From Umbilicaria muhlenbergii (taxonomy: Eukaryota; Ascomycota; Lecanoromycetes; Umbilicariales; Umbilicariaceae), in the NCBI GenBank assembly GCA_000611775.1, contig KK106981.1:9037431-9101430 (forward strand): a stretch of DNA of 64,000 nt. The letters are read 5' to 3'. The notes under the pieces were generated by a model. That model was given only the letters and a program-made list of their open reading frames with translations, was not told the DNA's origin and did no database searches. A program made the position numbers and the translations under genes. Below, piece by piece: positions 48,496 through 59,916 of this stretch (positions are counted from its first letter, which is position 1; each line of letters opens with the position of its first letter).

Positions 48496-48560
48496 CGGAG
48501 CGAGTCTAAGTATAATGAGATAAACAGCTTTCTTATATCAGTATATTTAGACTCACTCTG
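48496..48560. repeat. short imperfect inverted repeat in AT-rich DNA
   Basis: 19-base arms CGGAGCGAGTCTAAGTATA and TATATTTAGACTCACTCTG pair with 16 of 19 matches; the three differences are all transitions. Loop of 27 bases. Could be a relic of a small element or a chance hairpin. Confidence 0.45.
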
Positions 48561-49326
48561 AAATGTGTGAATGATTTATGATGCAATTAGTTGCTTAACT
48601 TTTTATCAATAGCTTCTTCATTATAGAGTCTGAGAGCTTTATTAAGAATATAAGATACACTTAAATATCATTTATTCGAGTGCCATTTAAGACTTTGATC
48701 TCTTTCTCACTGTTTACTTATCATGAATAGCTCTTTTACTGTTATTTACTACTGTTTAATATCTGCTGTCGTTTGTCTCTGCTCTTTCCTGCGCTGTTTT
48801 CTTTGCTGTTATCTGCACTGTCTTAATGCATTATCTACGCGCGAGCTTACTAAGTACGATCGCGCAGTCGCATGCACCATTAGGATGCCAAATCCTACAG
48901 GACCTGCCATACCGCCACCCACCCTCACCACCCAATAGGCCGGCGTCTGATATGCATTTTATACACATGTGTTGCACAAGCTATGCAAAAGTCAAGTCAT
49001 TCCACCGTTGGAAGCACTGACACAGTTGATTTTCAGGCTATCCAGCTCAATGAAAGCTACCAATGATACTAAATGCAGCACAAGATTTGAGATGATGTGT
49101 CTGTCTACAATTTTATAAACGAGTCGCTGTTTTTGACTGAATATGTGAATTTGGTAACTCAATTATTAGACGTTCTTTTCAAATCTGACTAGACAGTCAG
49201 AGGGAGCAGTTATAATGTAGTCTACGACAAGATTCCGGCTGGATTTATGTAACTCTTATCGATGACGGATGGATTTTGATGCAAAGTGCAAAATTTCATA
49301 TGGATTCCACCCACGCGAAGTGTTAT

Positions 49327-49427
49327 CTACTCCGAGTAGCCTTACCTCTGTCGAGCCTGTCACGCGTGTTTTCCACGCGTGTTTCCCCCGGAGAAGGCAG
49401 GTACTCCGAGTAGGAGTACTCGGAGTA
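49327..49427. repeat. palindromic TACTCCGAGTA motifs with ACGCGT sites
   Basis: CTACTCCGAGTAG at 49327-49339 is a palindrome around a single central C. At 49402-49412 and 49417-49427 TACTCCGAGTA and TACTCGGAGTA form a pair of inverted copies. Between them CACGCGTG occurs twice (49361-49368, 49374-49381); its ACGCGT core equals the MCB element bound by MBF-type factors in yeasts. Confidence 0.6.
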
Positions 49428-49939
49428 GTACGGTAAGCCACAGACCCTGCAGTGCCGAGAATGCCTGCATGCTCCTGACTCGGCACGCTCGGATAAGGAG
49501 GACTTAGGTGGTGGTCCGGAGGCAAGCGACTTCCATCGACCAAGATCTGTGCGCGTGCCACCATCCTATACAAGAATCCTCCAGGACCAGAGTCCAAGCC
49601 GCCTGCGTCAAGACAGCAAGATGGTATTGCAAAGGTTTGCATCTATGGCTCGATGCACTGGTCCGCAGATCGTGAAAAGTCTGGATTTGGCGGAGCACTT
49701 TGCGCGATGGGAGTGTGGCCGCCAGAAACAGCTTTTGCTTCCGCTGAAGTTACGTATGCTAGTTGCCACCATAGGTATTGTTCCACTGCTTTGGCGCCGA
49801 TTGCAGCAATGGAGATCTCCGCATCTTCTCCGTGTCTGGGATCTGCGATTCTGCCTGCTTCTGTACGGGTTCCACGTCTTACTGGACTGTTCCCTGTCAT
49901 CTCGACCGTGCTCCCCACGCTTGGCCTGACTAGGCCGTG

Positions 49940-50123
49940 AGATAGGGAGCAAAGATAAGGAATCAGCAAGGGCTTGAAGGAACCAGTCTGACGCATTTTC
50001 TATTCTACACGCTGCCACTTCCGCGGGTCGCCGTGTAGAAGGTTTTCCTTTTTGTGTCCGTTGCCTTGCTGCCGATTGCTGCACTTCATTCAGCTTTGAT
50101 AATGGCGGGACTTGGGCCTATCG
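49940..50123 (+). promoter_or_regulatory. AreA-type GATA sites upstream of niaD
   Basis: HGATAR matches: AGATAG (49940-49945), AGATAA (49953-49958), TGATAA (50097-50102), and CGATAG on the reverse strand (50118-50123). AreA/Nit2 activates nitrate genes through such sites in moulds. A perfect NirA site (CTCCGHGG) was not found by eye. The motif is short and common, so single sites prove little. Confidence 0.45.
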
Positions 50124-50302
50124 TTTGGAGCCGGCTTTGTTACTTTAATGTCATCCACTTTGCTACGAAGGCAAACCTGACTCGTGCTTTCACTGTTGTG
50201 GGGGCGTTGTTGATTTTGATATATCAATAGATACTTGGCTCTGAATACACTATATCTGCTTATGACTAAAACACCAATCTTTATACAGATATATATGTTA
50301 CT

Positions 50303-53080
50303 ATGGAGGATCCGTGCTTACAGGACCAGCATTCTAAACAACTGTTGAAGAAGCATGAGGGGCTACCTCCAGTAAAAGAACTGCTACCAACTCCTCCACT
50401 TACCGAGGACAACTCGTCAGAGAAAAGTGTTACCTTCGACGACTCCGACATCCCTCTTCCACCACCTTCGCAAATACCCACCACTGTCCTCGACGTCGAC
50501 AAGAAAACCCCAGACTCGCATGTCCCCCGCGACCCCAGACTGATACGTCTGACTGGTGTGCACCCGTTCAATGTCGAAGCGCCCCTTTCTGCACTATTCA
50601 ACGAAGGGTTCCTGACCAGTCCCGAACTGTTCTACGTACGAAATCATGGTGCGGTCCCTGAGGTTCAAGATGAAGATATCCCCAATTGGGAATTCACTGT
50701 CGAAGGGTTAGAGTTTCACCCAAACTCCCGTCTCTAAAATCTACGCATCTGACCAATATCCCAGACTTGTTGAGAACCCCATGACCATCACTCTCCGCGA
50801 ACTGATGGACAAAGAAAGGTACGAACAGATCACCTACCCCATCACCCTTGTCTGTGCTGGGAACAGGCGGAAGGAACAGAATCAAGTTCGCAAAAGCAAA
50901 GGTTTCTCATGGGGCCCGGCGGGATTGTCAACCGCACTCTTCACCGGCGTTGTAATGGCGGATGTGTTGAGGAAAGCTAAGCCCAAGAGAAGAGCGAGGT
51001 ATGTCTGTATGGAAGGGGCAGACAAATTACCAAATGGCTTCTATGGCACGTCAGTCAAGCTCAATTGGGTCAATGATCCCAACCGTGGGATGATGCTTTC
51101 CTACATGATGAACGGCGAGATGCTTCGACCCGACCATGGGAAACCGCTGCGAGCCGTGATTCCAGGACAAATTGGCGGTCGGAGCGTCAAGTGGCTGAAG
51201 AAATTAATAGTCACAGATGCGCCGAGTGACAATTGGTACCATATCTACGACAATAGGGTCTTACCTACCATGGTCAGCCCGGAGGAGTCGGCGAATAACC
51301 CTAAATGGTGGACGGACGATAGATATGCTATCTACGATCTAAGCACAAACTCGGCGATTGCCTATCCTGCGCATGAGGAGCAGTTATGTCTTGTCGGAGG
51401 CCCGGAAAAGTATAGGGTCAAAGGATATGCATACGGTGGTGGCGGCAGGAGAGTTACACGAGTAGAGATTTCCGTCGATAAAGGCCGGTCCTGGAGATTA
51501 GCGGATATCGACTACGCCGAAGATCGGTACAGGGCTGTCGAGCGAGATCTGTTTGGCGGGCGACTGGATATGTCGTGGCGAGAGTCATGTTTTTGTTGGT
51601 GTTTCTGGGCGTTGGATATACCCGTGAGTGAACTGAAGGATGCAAAAGACATTCTGGTCAGGGCTATGGACGAGAGCATGAACATACAGCCGAGGGATAT
51701 GTACTGGAGTGTGCTGGGCATGATGAATAATCCTTGGTTCCGAGTCACGATTGCGCAAGAAGGAGACTATTTGAGGTTCGAGCACCCGACACAGCCGGCC
51801 TTGATGCCCGGGGGCTGGATGGAGAGGGTGAAAAAGGCAGGTGGAAATCTGGCTAATGGATATTGGGGAGAGAAGATCGAGGGAGAAGGGAAAGAAGCGT
51901 TGGTGGCTGAAGTTGCAAAAGAAGTGTCAATGAAGAAGGAAGGATTGGATAACGTGATTACGATCGACGCATTGAGAAAACACGATAGTGAGGAAGAGCC
52001 TTGGTTTGTGATTAATGGTGAGGTATATAACGGGACCGCATTCTTAAAGGGGCATCCAGGTGGGGCACAAAGTATCATCAGTGCGGCCGGATTGGATACT
52101 ACCGATGAGTTCATGGCTATTCGTATGTGCCAATTACCTATTGAGGTTTTTTTCTTGGTTGCAATTCACATTAACGATATGCAGATTCCGAAACCGCCAA
52201 AGCCATGATGCCGGATTACCACATTGGCTCCCTAGACGAAGTTTCTAAGAGGGTCCTTAGCGAAGGTGAAGTTCAGGCTGAGCGGTCGAACACGCTCCGC
52301 CCAACGTTTCTGCAACCTCGTGCATGGACAAAGGCGGTCCTTCACGCAAAGAGGGTAATCTCGTGGGATACGCGCGTCTTCACGTTCAAACTAGAGCATG
52401 AGAATCAGACGGTCGGTCTTCCAATCGGACAACATTTGATGATCCGCCTGCGGGACCCGGTCACCAGAGAGGCGATTATCCGTTCTTACACTCCTATTTC
52501 GGAAACGAGCAAGAAAGGTTTCCTGGATGTGCTTGTGAAGATCTACTTCAATTCTGCGGATGTGAAGGGTGGGAAAATGACGATGGCTATGGAGGCCTTA
52601 CCGATTGGGCACGGTGTCGACTTCAAAGGACCAATCGGCAAGTTTGAATATCTGGGTAAAGGTAAATGCAGCGTCAACGGGGCAGCGAGGACGGTCAAGA
52701 AGTTTGTGATGATTTGCGGGGGCAGTGGCATCACGCCCATTTTCCAAGTCTTCCGCGCAGTGATGCAGGACCCGGACGACAAGACCCAGTGCGTGCTTCT
52801 CGATGGGAACAGACTTGTCGAAGACATCCTGTGTAAAGAGGACATTGACGCCATGGCTTTGGGGAACGAGCATAAAGCGAAGGTGCTCTACACGCTTACG
52901 AAGGCGCCGGAGGGCTGGGAAGGCCTGAGGGGCAGAATTAATGGTGCATTGGTGGCGAACCATTGCGAGACGGATGCGGAGACCCTCATACTAATTTGCG
53001 GACCTGAGGCTCTGGAAAAGAGTATACACATCGCCCTAAACGAACAGGGTTGGGGCGACGAGCACCTTCTGTTCTTCTAG
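50303..53080 (+). CDS. niaD: assimilatory nitrate reductase, NAD(P)H
   Basis: Three exons (50303-50706, 50765-52122, 52185-53080) give 885 residues. It reduces nitrate to nitrite in the cytosol. Order of domains: N-terminal leader; molybdopterin domain with the Mo-ligand Cys in LVCAGNRRKEQNQVRKSKG and SWGPAGLSTALFTG; dimer domain with WWTDDRYAIYDLSTNSAIAYP and ESCFCWCFWALDIPVSELK; cytochrome b5 domain with HPGGAQSIISAAG and the second haem His in DYHIGSLDEV; FAD domain with IRSYTPISETSK and GPIGKFEYLGKG; NAD(P)H domain with ICGGSGITPIFQVFRAV and the terminal CGPEALEKSIHIALNEQG. The family's usual C-terminal FF is kept. Intron 2 sits inside the b5 domain, just before HSETAKAM. Nitrite reductase lies 850 bp downstream in the same direction. 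Confidence 0.97.
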
Positions 53081-53933
53081 GGCTTTTCGGGTTTGGGCAA
53101 ACGGCATGGAGGGCGTTGATTGCTTGGGTATCTTTGTTTGACGATGATATTTTAAAGAGTCACTGCTACGCTCCATCTATTATGTTGAGCAAGCATGGGC
53201 GACATCTTACGACCTTCCGAGTGCAAACTGTACATAGCACTCATCAAGACTTTACATTATCATTATTATTGGACAAAAAGATATGCATATTCCATAACTC
53301 AGTACTTGCCTTCCCTCGTCCGGGACTTCCCTCGTACCTGATGCATCTTTGACTTTCGGACAAAGTCTCCGCTAAGCGACCCCTGTCTCGCAATGTCAGA
53401 GCTTATCAGGACGACAGCTCTTATCTGGAGCCACCCAAGCCACCCACACGGTCCCACCTAGATTTTCTACAGAGCTGACACCGTGGAGAAAGAAGCAAAG
53501 GCTCGTTTTCTAGTCTGAGCCATTGCGGAGCCTCATAGTTTCTGATTGTCATGCTGTCTGTCTGATAAGGACCCCGGCACTGCTGGCTGGGACCGTGCCA
53601 TGCAGTCCGCTTTTCCGGTCCGCAATGCTGGGTACATACATGGTGGATTGGGGTTTGGCGTGGCGTACATGTTGCTTTTACTGGTCTGGCAACTGGATTT
53701 CCAGTTGATGTTGCTGTTGCTTTACTTTTCATCTTTCTTTACTACCTTGAGCTGTGGTACGAGTATCGTACTGGACGCGCCGTCATACTTCCTGAGTCCG
53801 ACAAGTATTGTCTGTCTCTGCTGCTTTCCTCGATGTTGACACTCTCCTGAAAACAGTCTCCCCAACTACCCTATTACAGTAATCACCATTTTGAGCCTGA
53901 GCTCTCACTCAGGGCTCTCATCCGCTGCCCGAC
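53081..53933. other. intergenic between nitrate and nitrite reductase
   Basis: About 850 bases with the niaD 3' end and the niiA promoter. Reverse-strand and forward GATA sites are listed separately. A short Thr/Leu-rich open frame at 53546-53839 is not supported. Confidence 0.6.
53403..53568 (+). promoter_or_regulatory. AreA-type GATA sites upstream of niiA
   Basis: Three HGATAR matches: TTATCA (53403-53408) and TTATCT (53421-53426) as reverse-strand TGATAA and AGATAA, and TGATAA (53563-53568) forward. They lie 365-530 bases before the niiA start. Confidence 0.5.
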
Positions 53934-56900
53934 ATGTCCTGGGCCACCTCCTCACCCGGCATGCAGGCCGGACGCGTCCCCGTCAACGGTCATGATCCCG
54001 AAGAAGACAGCCCACAGTATCCTCGACCGCCATCGCAACGGAAAAAGGTTGTGGTGGTAGGCTTGGGTATGGTGGGGATTGCCTTCATCGAGAAGTTGAT
54101 GAAGATGGATTCCAAAAGACGCGAATACGATATTGTGGTTATTGGAGAAGAGCCACATCTAGCTTACAATCGTGTTGGGTTGACGAGCTTCTTTCAACAT
54201 CGGCAGGTGGAGAATCTATATCTGAACAAACGGGAATGGGTGGGTTTCAGCTTCTGAGAACCCCTAATGCTATGAGTCACAAGACCCTGTTTCGGTTACT
54301 AACGGTGATGCAGTATGATGGCATGCCCGAAGGCTCTCTAAACTACCATCTCAACACACTTGTCACCGAGATACACACCTCTCAAAAAGTCGTGTCTACA
54401 TCCACTGGCGAGACAGTTCCCTACGATATCCTTGTCCTAGCCACGGGCTCCGACGCTCTTGTTCCCCGCCACACTCCAGGCCACGATGCTAAAGGCGTCT
54501 TCGTCTACCGCACCATTGACGACCTGCAGAAATTGATCTCTTATTCCGAGGGCATTGCGGGCGCTACAGGTGCTGTAGTTGGTGGAGGCTTATTAGGTCT
54601 GGAAGCTGCCAAGGCGATGATGGATCTGGAAAGCTTTGGACAGGTCAAGCTGATCGAGCGGAATAGATGGGTTCTAAGCAGACAACTTGACGGGGATGCC
54701 GGAGGTATGGTGGTGGACCTGGTTCGCAAACTGGGGCTGGATGTTATGCTTAGCAAACGGGTGGGTAAAATTGAAGTCGATGATGATAACGCTGTGAAAG
54801 CGGTCGTGTTTGAGGATGGAGAGCGTATGGATTGTAAATGTCTGATGTTCGCTATTGGCATCAAGGCACGAGATGAGTTGGCGAAAAAGGCAGGTATCAA
54901 ATGCGCTGATAGGGGAGGTGGCATCGTAATCGATGCAGATCTGATGACAAGCGAAGAGGGTGTCTACGCAATTGGCGAATGTGCCAGCTGGGAGAGTCAG
55001 ACTTTTGGGTTGATTGCCCCTGGGATCGAAATGGCGGATGTGTTGGCATTCAACCTTACACAAGCCAAGGTTCACACGCCGAGGAAATTCAAGAGGCCGG
55101 ATCTGAGTACGAAACTCAAATTACTGGGCGTGGAAGTAGCGAGCTTTGGAGATTTCTTTGCCGATCGAGACGGGCCCAAAGACTTACCGACCAAGAGACA
55201 CGGGGCTGCAAAGAAGGCGGCGAACGGCGTTGTAGAGAAGGAAGAGTGGGTCAAAAGCATCACCGATGGACCACCAGCTCCACCCGTCAAGGCCCTGACT
55301 TATAAAGATCCGTTCCAGGCAGTCTACAAGAAATACCTGTTCACGTTGGATGGAAAGTACTTGCTTGGTGGAATGATGATTGGTGACACCAAGGACTATG
55401 TCAAGCTGGTGCCCATGGTGAAGAATCAAAAAGCCTTGGAGGTACCACCAAGTCAATTTATCCTTGGGGCCAGCAAGGAAGGCGAGGACGATGCGGACGA
55501 CCTGACAGACGACACACAGATCTGTTCGTGTCACAATGTTACTAAAGGAGATGTCGCAAACGTTGTCAAAGACGGTTCATGCAAGAGCATAGGGGATGTC
55601 AAAGCCTGCACCAAAGCTGGAACCGGGTGCGGTGGTTGCATGCCTCTCGTGCAAAGCATTTTCAACAAGGAAATGAAAGCCATGGGTGCTGAAGTCCTCA
55701 ACCACCTGTGCCCGCACTTCAAATACTCGCGAGCGGATTTGTTCAATATTATCTCCGTGAAGAAGCTCAAGACTTTCACAGAGGTGATGAAAGAATGCGG
55801 CAAGGATGCGGAGTCGCTAGGCTGCGAAGCATGCAAACCCACCATTGGCTCGATCCTGTCTTCACTCTACAATCAACATATCATGGACAAGCCGCTGCAT
55901 GGTCTCCAGGAAACCAACGACAAGTTCCTTGCTAACATCCAGCGAAACGGTACTTTCTCAGTCATACCGCGAGTATCAGGGGGTGAGATCACACCTGAAA
56001 AGCTTATCATCATTGGTACTGTGGCCAAGAAGTATGGCTTGTACTGCAAGATCACTGGTGGTCAGCGTATTGATATGTTTGGTGCCAAGAAGCAAGACTT
56101 GGTAGATATCTGGACTGAGCTGGTCAACGGAGGCATGGAGTCAGGACACGCATACGCCAAGTCTTTAAGAACTGTCAAATCCTGCGTGGGCACTACCTGG
56201 TGCCGTTTCGGTGTCGGCGACAGTGTAGGCATGGCTGTCAGGTTGGAAGAGCGCTATAAGAGTATCCGCTCACCGCACAAAATCAAGGGAGGCGTATCCG
56301 GATGTGTCCGTGAGTGCGCCGAAGCCCAGAACAAAGACTTCGGCCTCATCGCCACCGACAAGGGCTTCAACGTCTTCGTCGGCGGCAACGGTGGTGCTAA
56401 ACCGAGACACTCGGAACTCCTCGCCAAGGACGTACCGCCCGACGACGTCGTCCCCATCCTCGACCGCTACTTAATGTTCTACATCCGCTCCGCCGACAAA
56501 CTGCAACGCACCGCCCGCTGGATCGAGCAACTCCCCGGCGGCATCAAATACCTGCGCGAAGTGATCCTCGAAGACAAACTCGGCATCTGCGCCTCGCTCG
56601 AATCTCAAATGGAGCAACTAGTGGGCACCTTCTTCTGCGAATGGACCGAAGTAATCAACAACCCCGAAAAACGCGCCGCCTTCCAACAATTCGGCAACAC
56701 GACCGAAAGCGTCGACACGATGGAAAAGGTCGAAGAACGCGGCCAACAGCGCCCGACTTACTGGGCCAAAGACTCCGTTAAAGAAGACTTCCGCGGCACC
56801 CAATGGACGAGCTTGACCTGGCAGCCCATGATCGAAGCCTCCCGCCTCCCGGACACCCCCACGGGCAGCAGCGCCAACGTCAAGCGCGGTGACACCCAAC

Positions 56901-57328
56901 TCGCCATCTTCAAGCTCAAGGGCACCTACTACGCCACGCAGCAAATGTGCCCGCACAAACGGGCCTTCGTCCTCTCCGACGGGCTGATCGGCGATGACAT
57001 CGCGAACAACCGGCTTTGGGTCAGCTGTCCGTACCACAAACGCAACTACACTCTCAACGGCGACGACGCGGGGAAATGCGCCAATGACCCCGAGGTCAAC
57101 ATCGCGACGTTTCCGGTCGAGGAGAGGGAGGACGGGTGGGTTTATGTGAAGTTGCCGCCTGTGGAAGAGCTGGACGGCGTGTTGGGGACGGCGAGGTGGA
57201 TGGTTAAGAAGGGGGAGACGGACGATCCGTTTCGGAAGTTGGACGCGAGGCTGAAGGGGTTGAAGGGGAGGAAGCCGTTTGAGGGGAGTCATTTGGAGGG
57301 CGGGTTGGGCGAGAAGGCGGCTTGGTAG
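53934..57328 (+). CDS. niiA: assimilatory nitrite reductase, NAD(P)H, with C-terminal Rieske domain
   Basis: Two exons (53934-54239, 54314-57328) give 1,106 residues. It reduces nitrite to ammonium. The N-terminal flavin domain has [20 protein letters not shown], the second Rossmann loop [20 protein letters not shown] and [11 protein letters not shown] [2Fe-2S] BFD-type domain follows with [15 protein letters not shown] and [14 protein letters not shown]. The siroheme/[4Fe-4S] part carries [20 protein letters not shown] and [19 protein letters not shown], the four Cys ligands in the usual two pairs. A Rieske domain closes the protein, with CPHKRAF and [14 protein letters not shown]. Intron 1 joins NKREW to [10 protein letters not shown]. 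The ORF is intact; lineage and length fit fungal niiA. A nitrate transporter gene is not seen in the window. Confidence 0.97.
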
Positions 57329-58811
57329 GTGAGTTGGGTTGGGGGTGGGGGTGGGGGTGGGAGGGGAGATTGAGGGATGGGATGGGATGGGATGGGATGG
57401 GATGCATGAAGGTGAGGGATGGAGTTGTGTATATTTATTGCTTTGTAATAACCGGAACGATTCTTTGAGTGACTGAGAATGTCGCATAAGTAATTGTCAA
57501 AGGTCTATACGTAGCACAAGTCAGTGTGTGTGTCCTATGGTCATGTCCCATTCTTCATCTGGAGGATTGCCTGCTTGTTTCCAAAAGTAATCGCCAAATC
57601 GCTCTTCTATATCTGGTAGGATCATGTCCGCATCCGCATTTACTGGGCTACCGCACTACTTTCGAAAGCTGCCCACCCTCCATTTCCCCCATTCCCATTC
57701 CCACTCCTTCCCGAGCCAGCCTAAACAAAGACACAAGCTCTTATGGCAGTGTAGTGCGACAAGACTCCTCCTGCTTTCGTGTCCCTAGTCCCTACTCCTC
57801 AACCTTATCCTTTCCAGCTCCTGCCTCCACTCCAAGCCTTGCCCCAGCGATAGGAGTCGCCGGCAGCCTCACACCACACAGCTTGCTGCGTTGGAGCTGC
57901 CCATGTAGAAGCGCTCCACAGGCGCATCGCAGGCGCAGGCGGGGTAGCGGCCGCGAAAGGTGAGGACTGGAGCCGAGTTCGGCGTTGATGGCATAGCGGA
58001 GATGGGGAGAGTTACAGAAAGTAGAGAATCCCATGGTGAGATATTGGGGAGGAATGCGGGAAGGGACCGGGAAGTTTTGGCCTCGGCGGTAGCGAGGGTG
58101 GCGGCGGCGGCGGATGATTCCAAACACGTCGCTCTTTTCGTCCCATGTGCGTTTGGCTCTCTTTCTCCCCTTCAAGAGATTGGAGCCTCCGTGAGTGGGA
58201 CTGGAGCTTCTCCGCGACTTGGGTACTGGCGGCGGCGATGGCGAGGTCGATTAGGGCGGTGGGCGACGAACAGGCGGTGCTGGACACTGATCGAGGAGGA
58301 CGGCGAATGCAGCGGTTAGTTGATTAGGGAGGGATGACCTTTCGTCGGGGTAACGGGCAAAAAGCATGGTATGTGAGGCAGAGCCGCTTTAGGTAATCGG
58401 AAGAGCCATAGAAGGGAAGATGGAAATCCTGCGTGAGGATAGAGCAGTTTTTTTTGGTTGTATCTCTTACTCTTCATCAATGAGAAGAATCACGGAAGAC
58501 AAGGTGGAATTCTTCCCTAAGAATAGAACAGTTCAGTTTCTTTTGTTGTGTTTCCCATTCTTCGCCAACCATTGAAGGACCTTCGTTGGATCCTTGATCC
58601 ATCCTCGGAATTCGTGCGCGTACGAGTACGCCGGCGGTGGTAATTCTTGCGACGATCTCTGCTTCAGCCACGAAGCTTTGCATACGGGGGCACCGAATTG
58701 CACGAGTAGTGGCCATGGCATAGGCTTGCCCCTCTGAGCTCTCCATTCCCCACTTCAACAGCCGGACCGACTCGTGCGCCCTTGTTCCATGTCCAGAGCG
58801 TGCTCGCAACG
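57329..58811. other. intergenic between convergent genes, with G-rich repeat
   Basis: About 1.5 kb. Starts with G-rich DNA (see repeat). An open frame on the minus strand around 58290-57870 has a helical flavour but no ATG. Nothing certain. Confidence 0.5.
57330..57404. repeat. G-rich tract and (GGGAT)n microsatellite
   Basis: G runs of 3 to 5 separated by one to three bases (GGGTTGGGGGTGGGGGTG) are followed by five copies of GATGG. Lies within the niiA 3' untranslated region. The pattern could form a G-quadruplex. Confidence 0.75.
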
Positions 58812-59916
58812 TCAACCCAACGCCTTCACCAACCCCATGGCACACCCCGCCGCCACCCCTCCCACAAGCACCATCTGCACCCCTCCCCTCAGCCCCGCCC
58901 CCACATTCCCCTCTCCGCGCCACCCCCTTACCACGCCCGTCTTGGCATACCCGAACCCCGCCAACGCCACCGCCATAACCACCACACTCCACCAAAACGC
59001 CCTCTTCACCTCATTATCGCGTACGAAAAAGTACGGCAGCAGCGGTAGCAGGCCGCCGAGAAAATAGGCCAGCGCGATGGTGCAGGCGGAGATGTAGGCG
59101 CGGTGGCAGGAGGGCGGGGGGAGGGAGTGATGGAAGCGCATTAGGAAGTCGACGAGGACCTCGGAGGGGGAGGCTTCGAGGTGGGTGAGGATGAGGGCGA
59201 GGGTGGGGGCGGGGAGGTGGTACGGAGTGAAAACGGAGCGGGCGAGGAAGGAGGCGTGGCGCGGGGATTGGGTGACGAGAGTGTGGGTGGAGGTTAGGGT
59301 TGCGGTATAGGATTCCCTGTTTGATAATAATATATCCTCTTAGAAACGGCTTTTGTAATGCAGCGGGTATGATGGAGAGGGAGAGGATTTACGCTTCACT
59401 TCGAGCGGCAAGGTAGCCGCCTAAGCCCATGGAGATGGCGCCTGCGATTAGTTCGGCAATGCCGCCGTAGATGACGACTTTGGTATTGCCGAGGGCGGAG
59501 AGGCCGGCGGAGAGGGCGAAGGGCACGGTGAGCCCGTCAGAGAGTCCGATTGTCGCGTCGGATATGATGCGGGTGTCGAAGCGGGCGGGGGTTTGGGGAT
59601 CGTTATCGTTTTCGAAGATACCTTCGGGTTTGGAGAGGAGGGGTTCATCGTGCGGGAAATCGGAGGAGGAGGAGCTGGAGGCGCTGGAGAGGGTGGTCAT
59701 GCTGCCGGTTTCAAGGTCTGGGGGTGAGGTTTGTTAGTTTGGGGATTGAGAGGGAAGGGGAAGGTCGGGTCGGTGGATGATGAGACATTGGAGGGATAAG
59801 GCTATGGATGTTTACTTACCCTTCTTGTACCGCCTATATGATCGAGCTGTTTCTCGCGATCTAGAGGGCTCGGAATGAGAGCCAAAGACAAGGCGTTTGA
59901 GAAAAAGGAGAGGCAT
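58812..59916 (-). CDS. CCC1: vacuolar iron transporter Ccc1/VIT family
   Basis: Exons 59916-59820, 59717-59393 and 59316-58812 give 308 residues. Ccc1/VIT1 proteins import Fe2+ and Mn2+ into the vacuole and protect against iron excess. The first helix has ISDATIGLSDGLTVPFALSA with the G/D-rich entry typical of the family, and the second has YGGIAELIAGAISMGLGGYL. A cytosolic helical metal-binding segment follows (LEASPSEVLVDFLMRF). The third to fifth helices are in CTIALAYFLGGLLPLLPYFF, AFWWSVVVMAVALAGFGYA and GVQMVLVGGVAAGCAMGLVK. The N-terminal ~90 residues are Ser/Glu-rich. The length (308) is near that of yeast Ccc1 (322). It lies just downstream of the multicopper oxidase in the same direction. 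Confidence 0.92.

Larger units (their letters stand above)
47952..50302. other. gene-poor region upstream of nitrate reductase
   Basis: About 2.35 kb. 48300-48760 is AT-rich, with an inverted pair at 48496-48514 and 48542-48560. 49320-49430 has palindromic motifs. GATA sites are near 49940-50120. Open frames at 49549-50084 overlap on both strands and carry no domain. Confidence 0.55.

Noticed and set aside
49549-50084. Overlapping frames on both strands before nitrate reductase
   Set aside because: No motif, no splice sites, antiparallel frames of similar length suggest chance.
53546-53839. 97-residue hydrophobic frame between niaD and niiA, considered as a small transporter
   Set aside because: Too short, no family signature, ends by chance in the niiA promoter.
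57869-58290. Possible small minus-strand gene with helical sequence (LIDLAIAAASTQVAEKLQSH) and Pro-rich tail
   Set aside because: No ATG in frame; only GTG or TTG starts; no clear splice join to a start exon and no known family.
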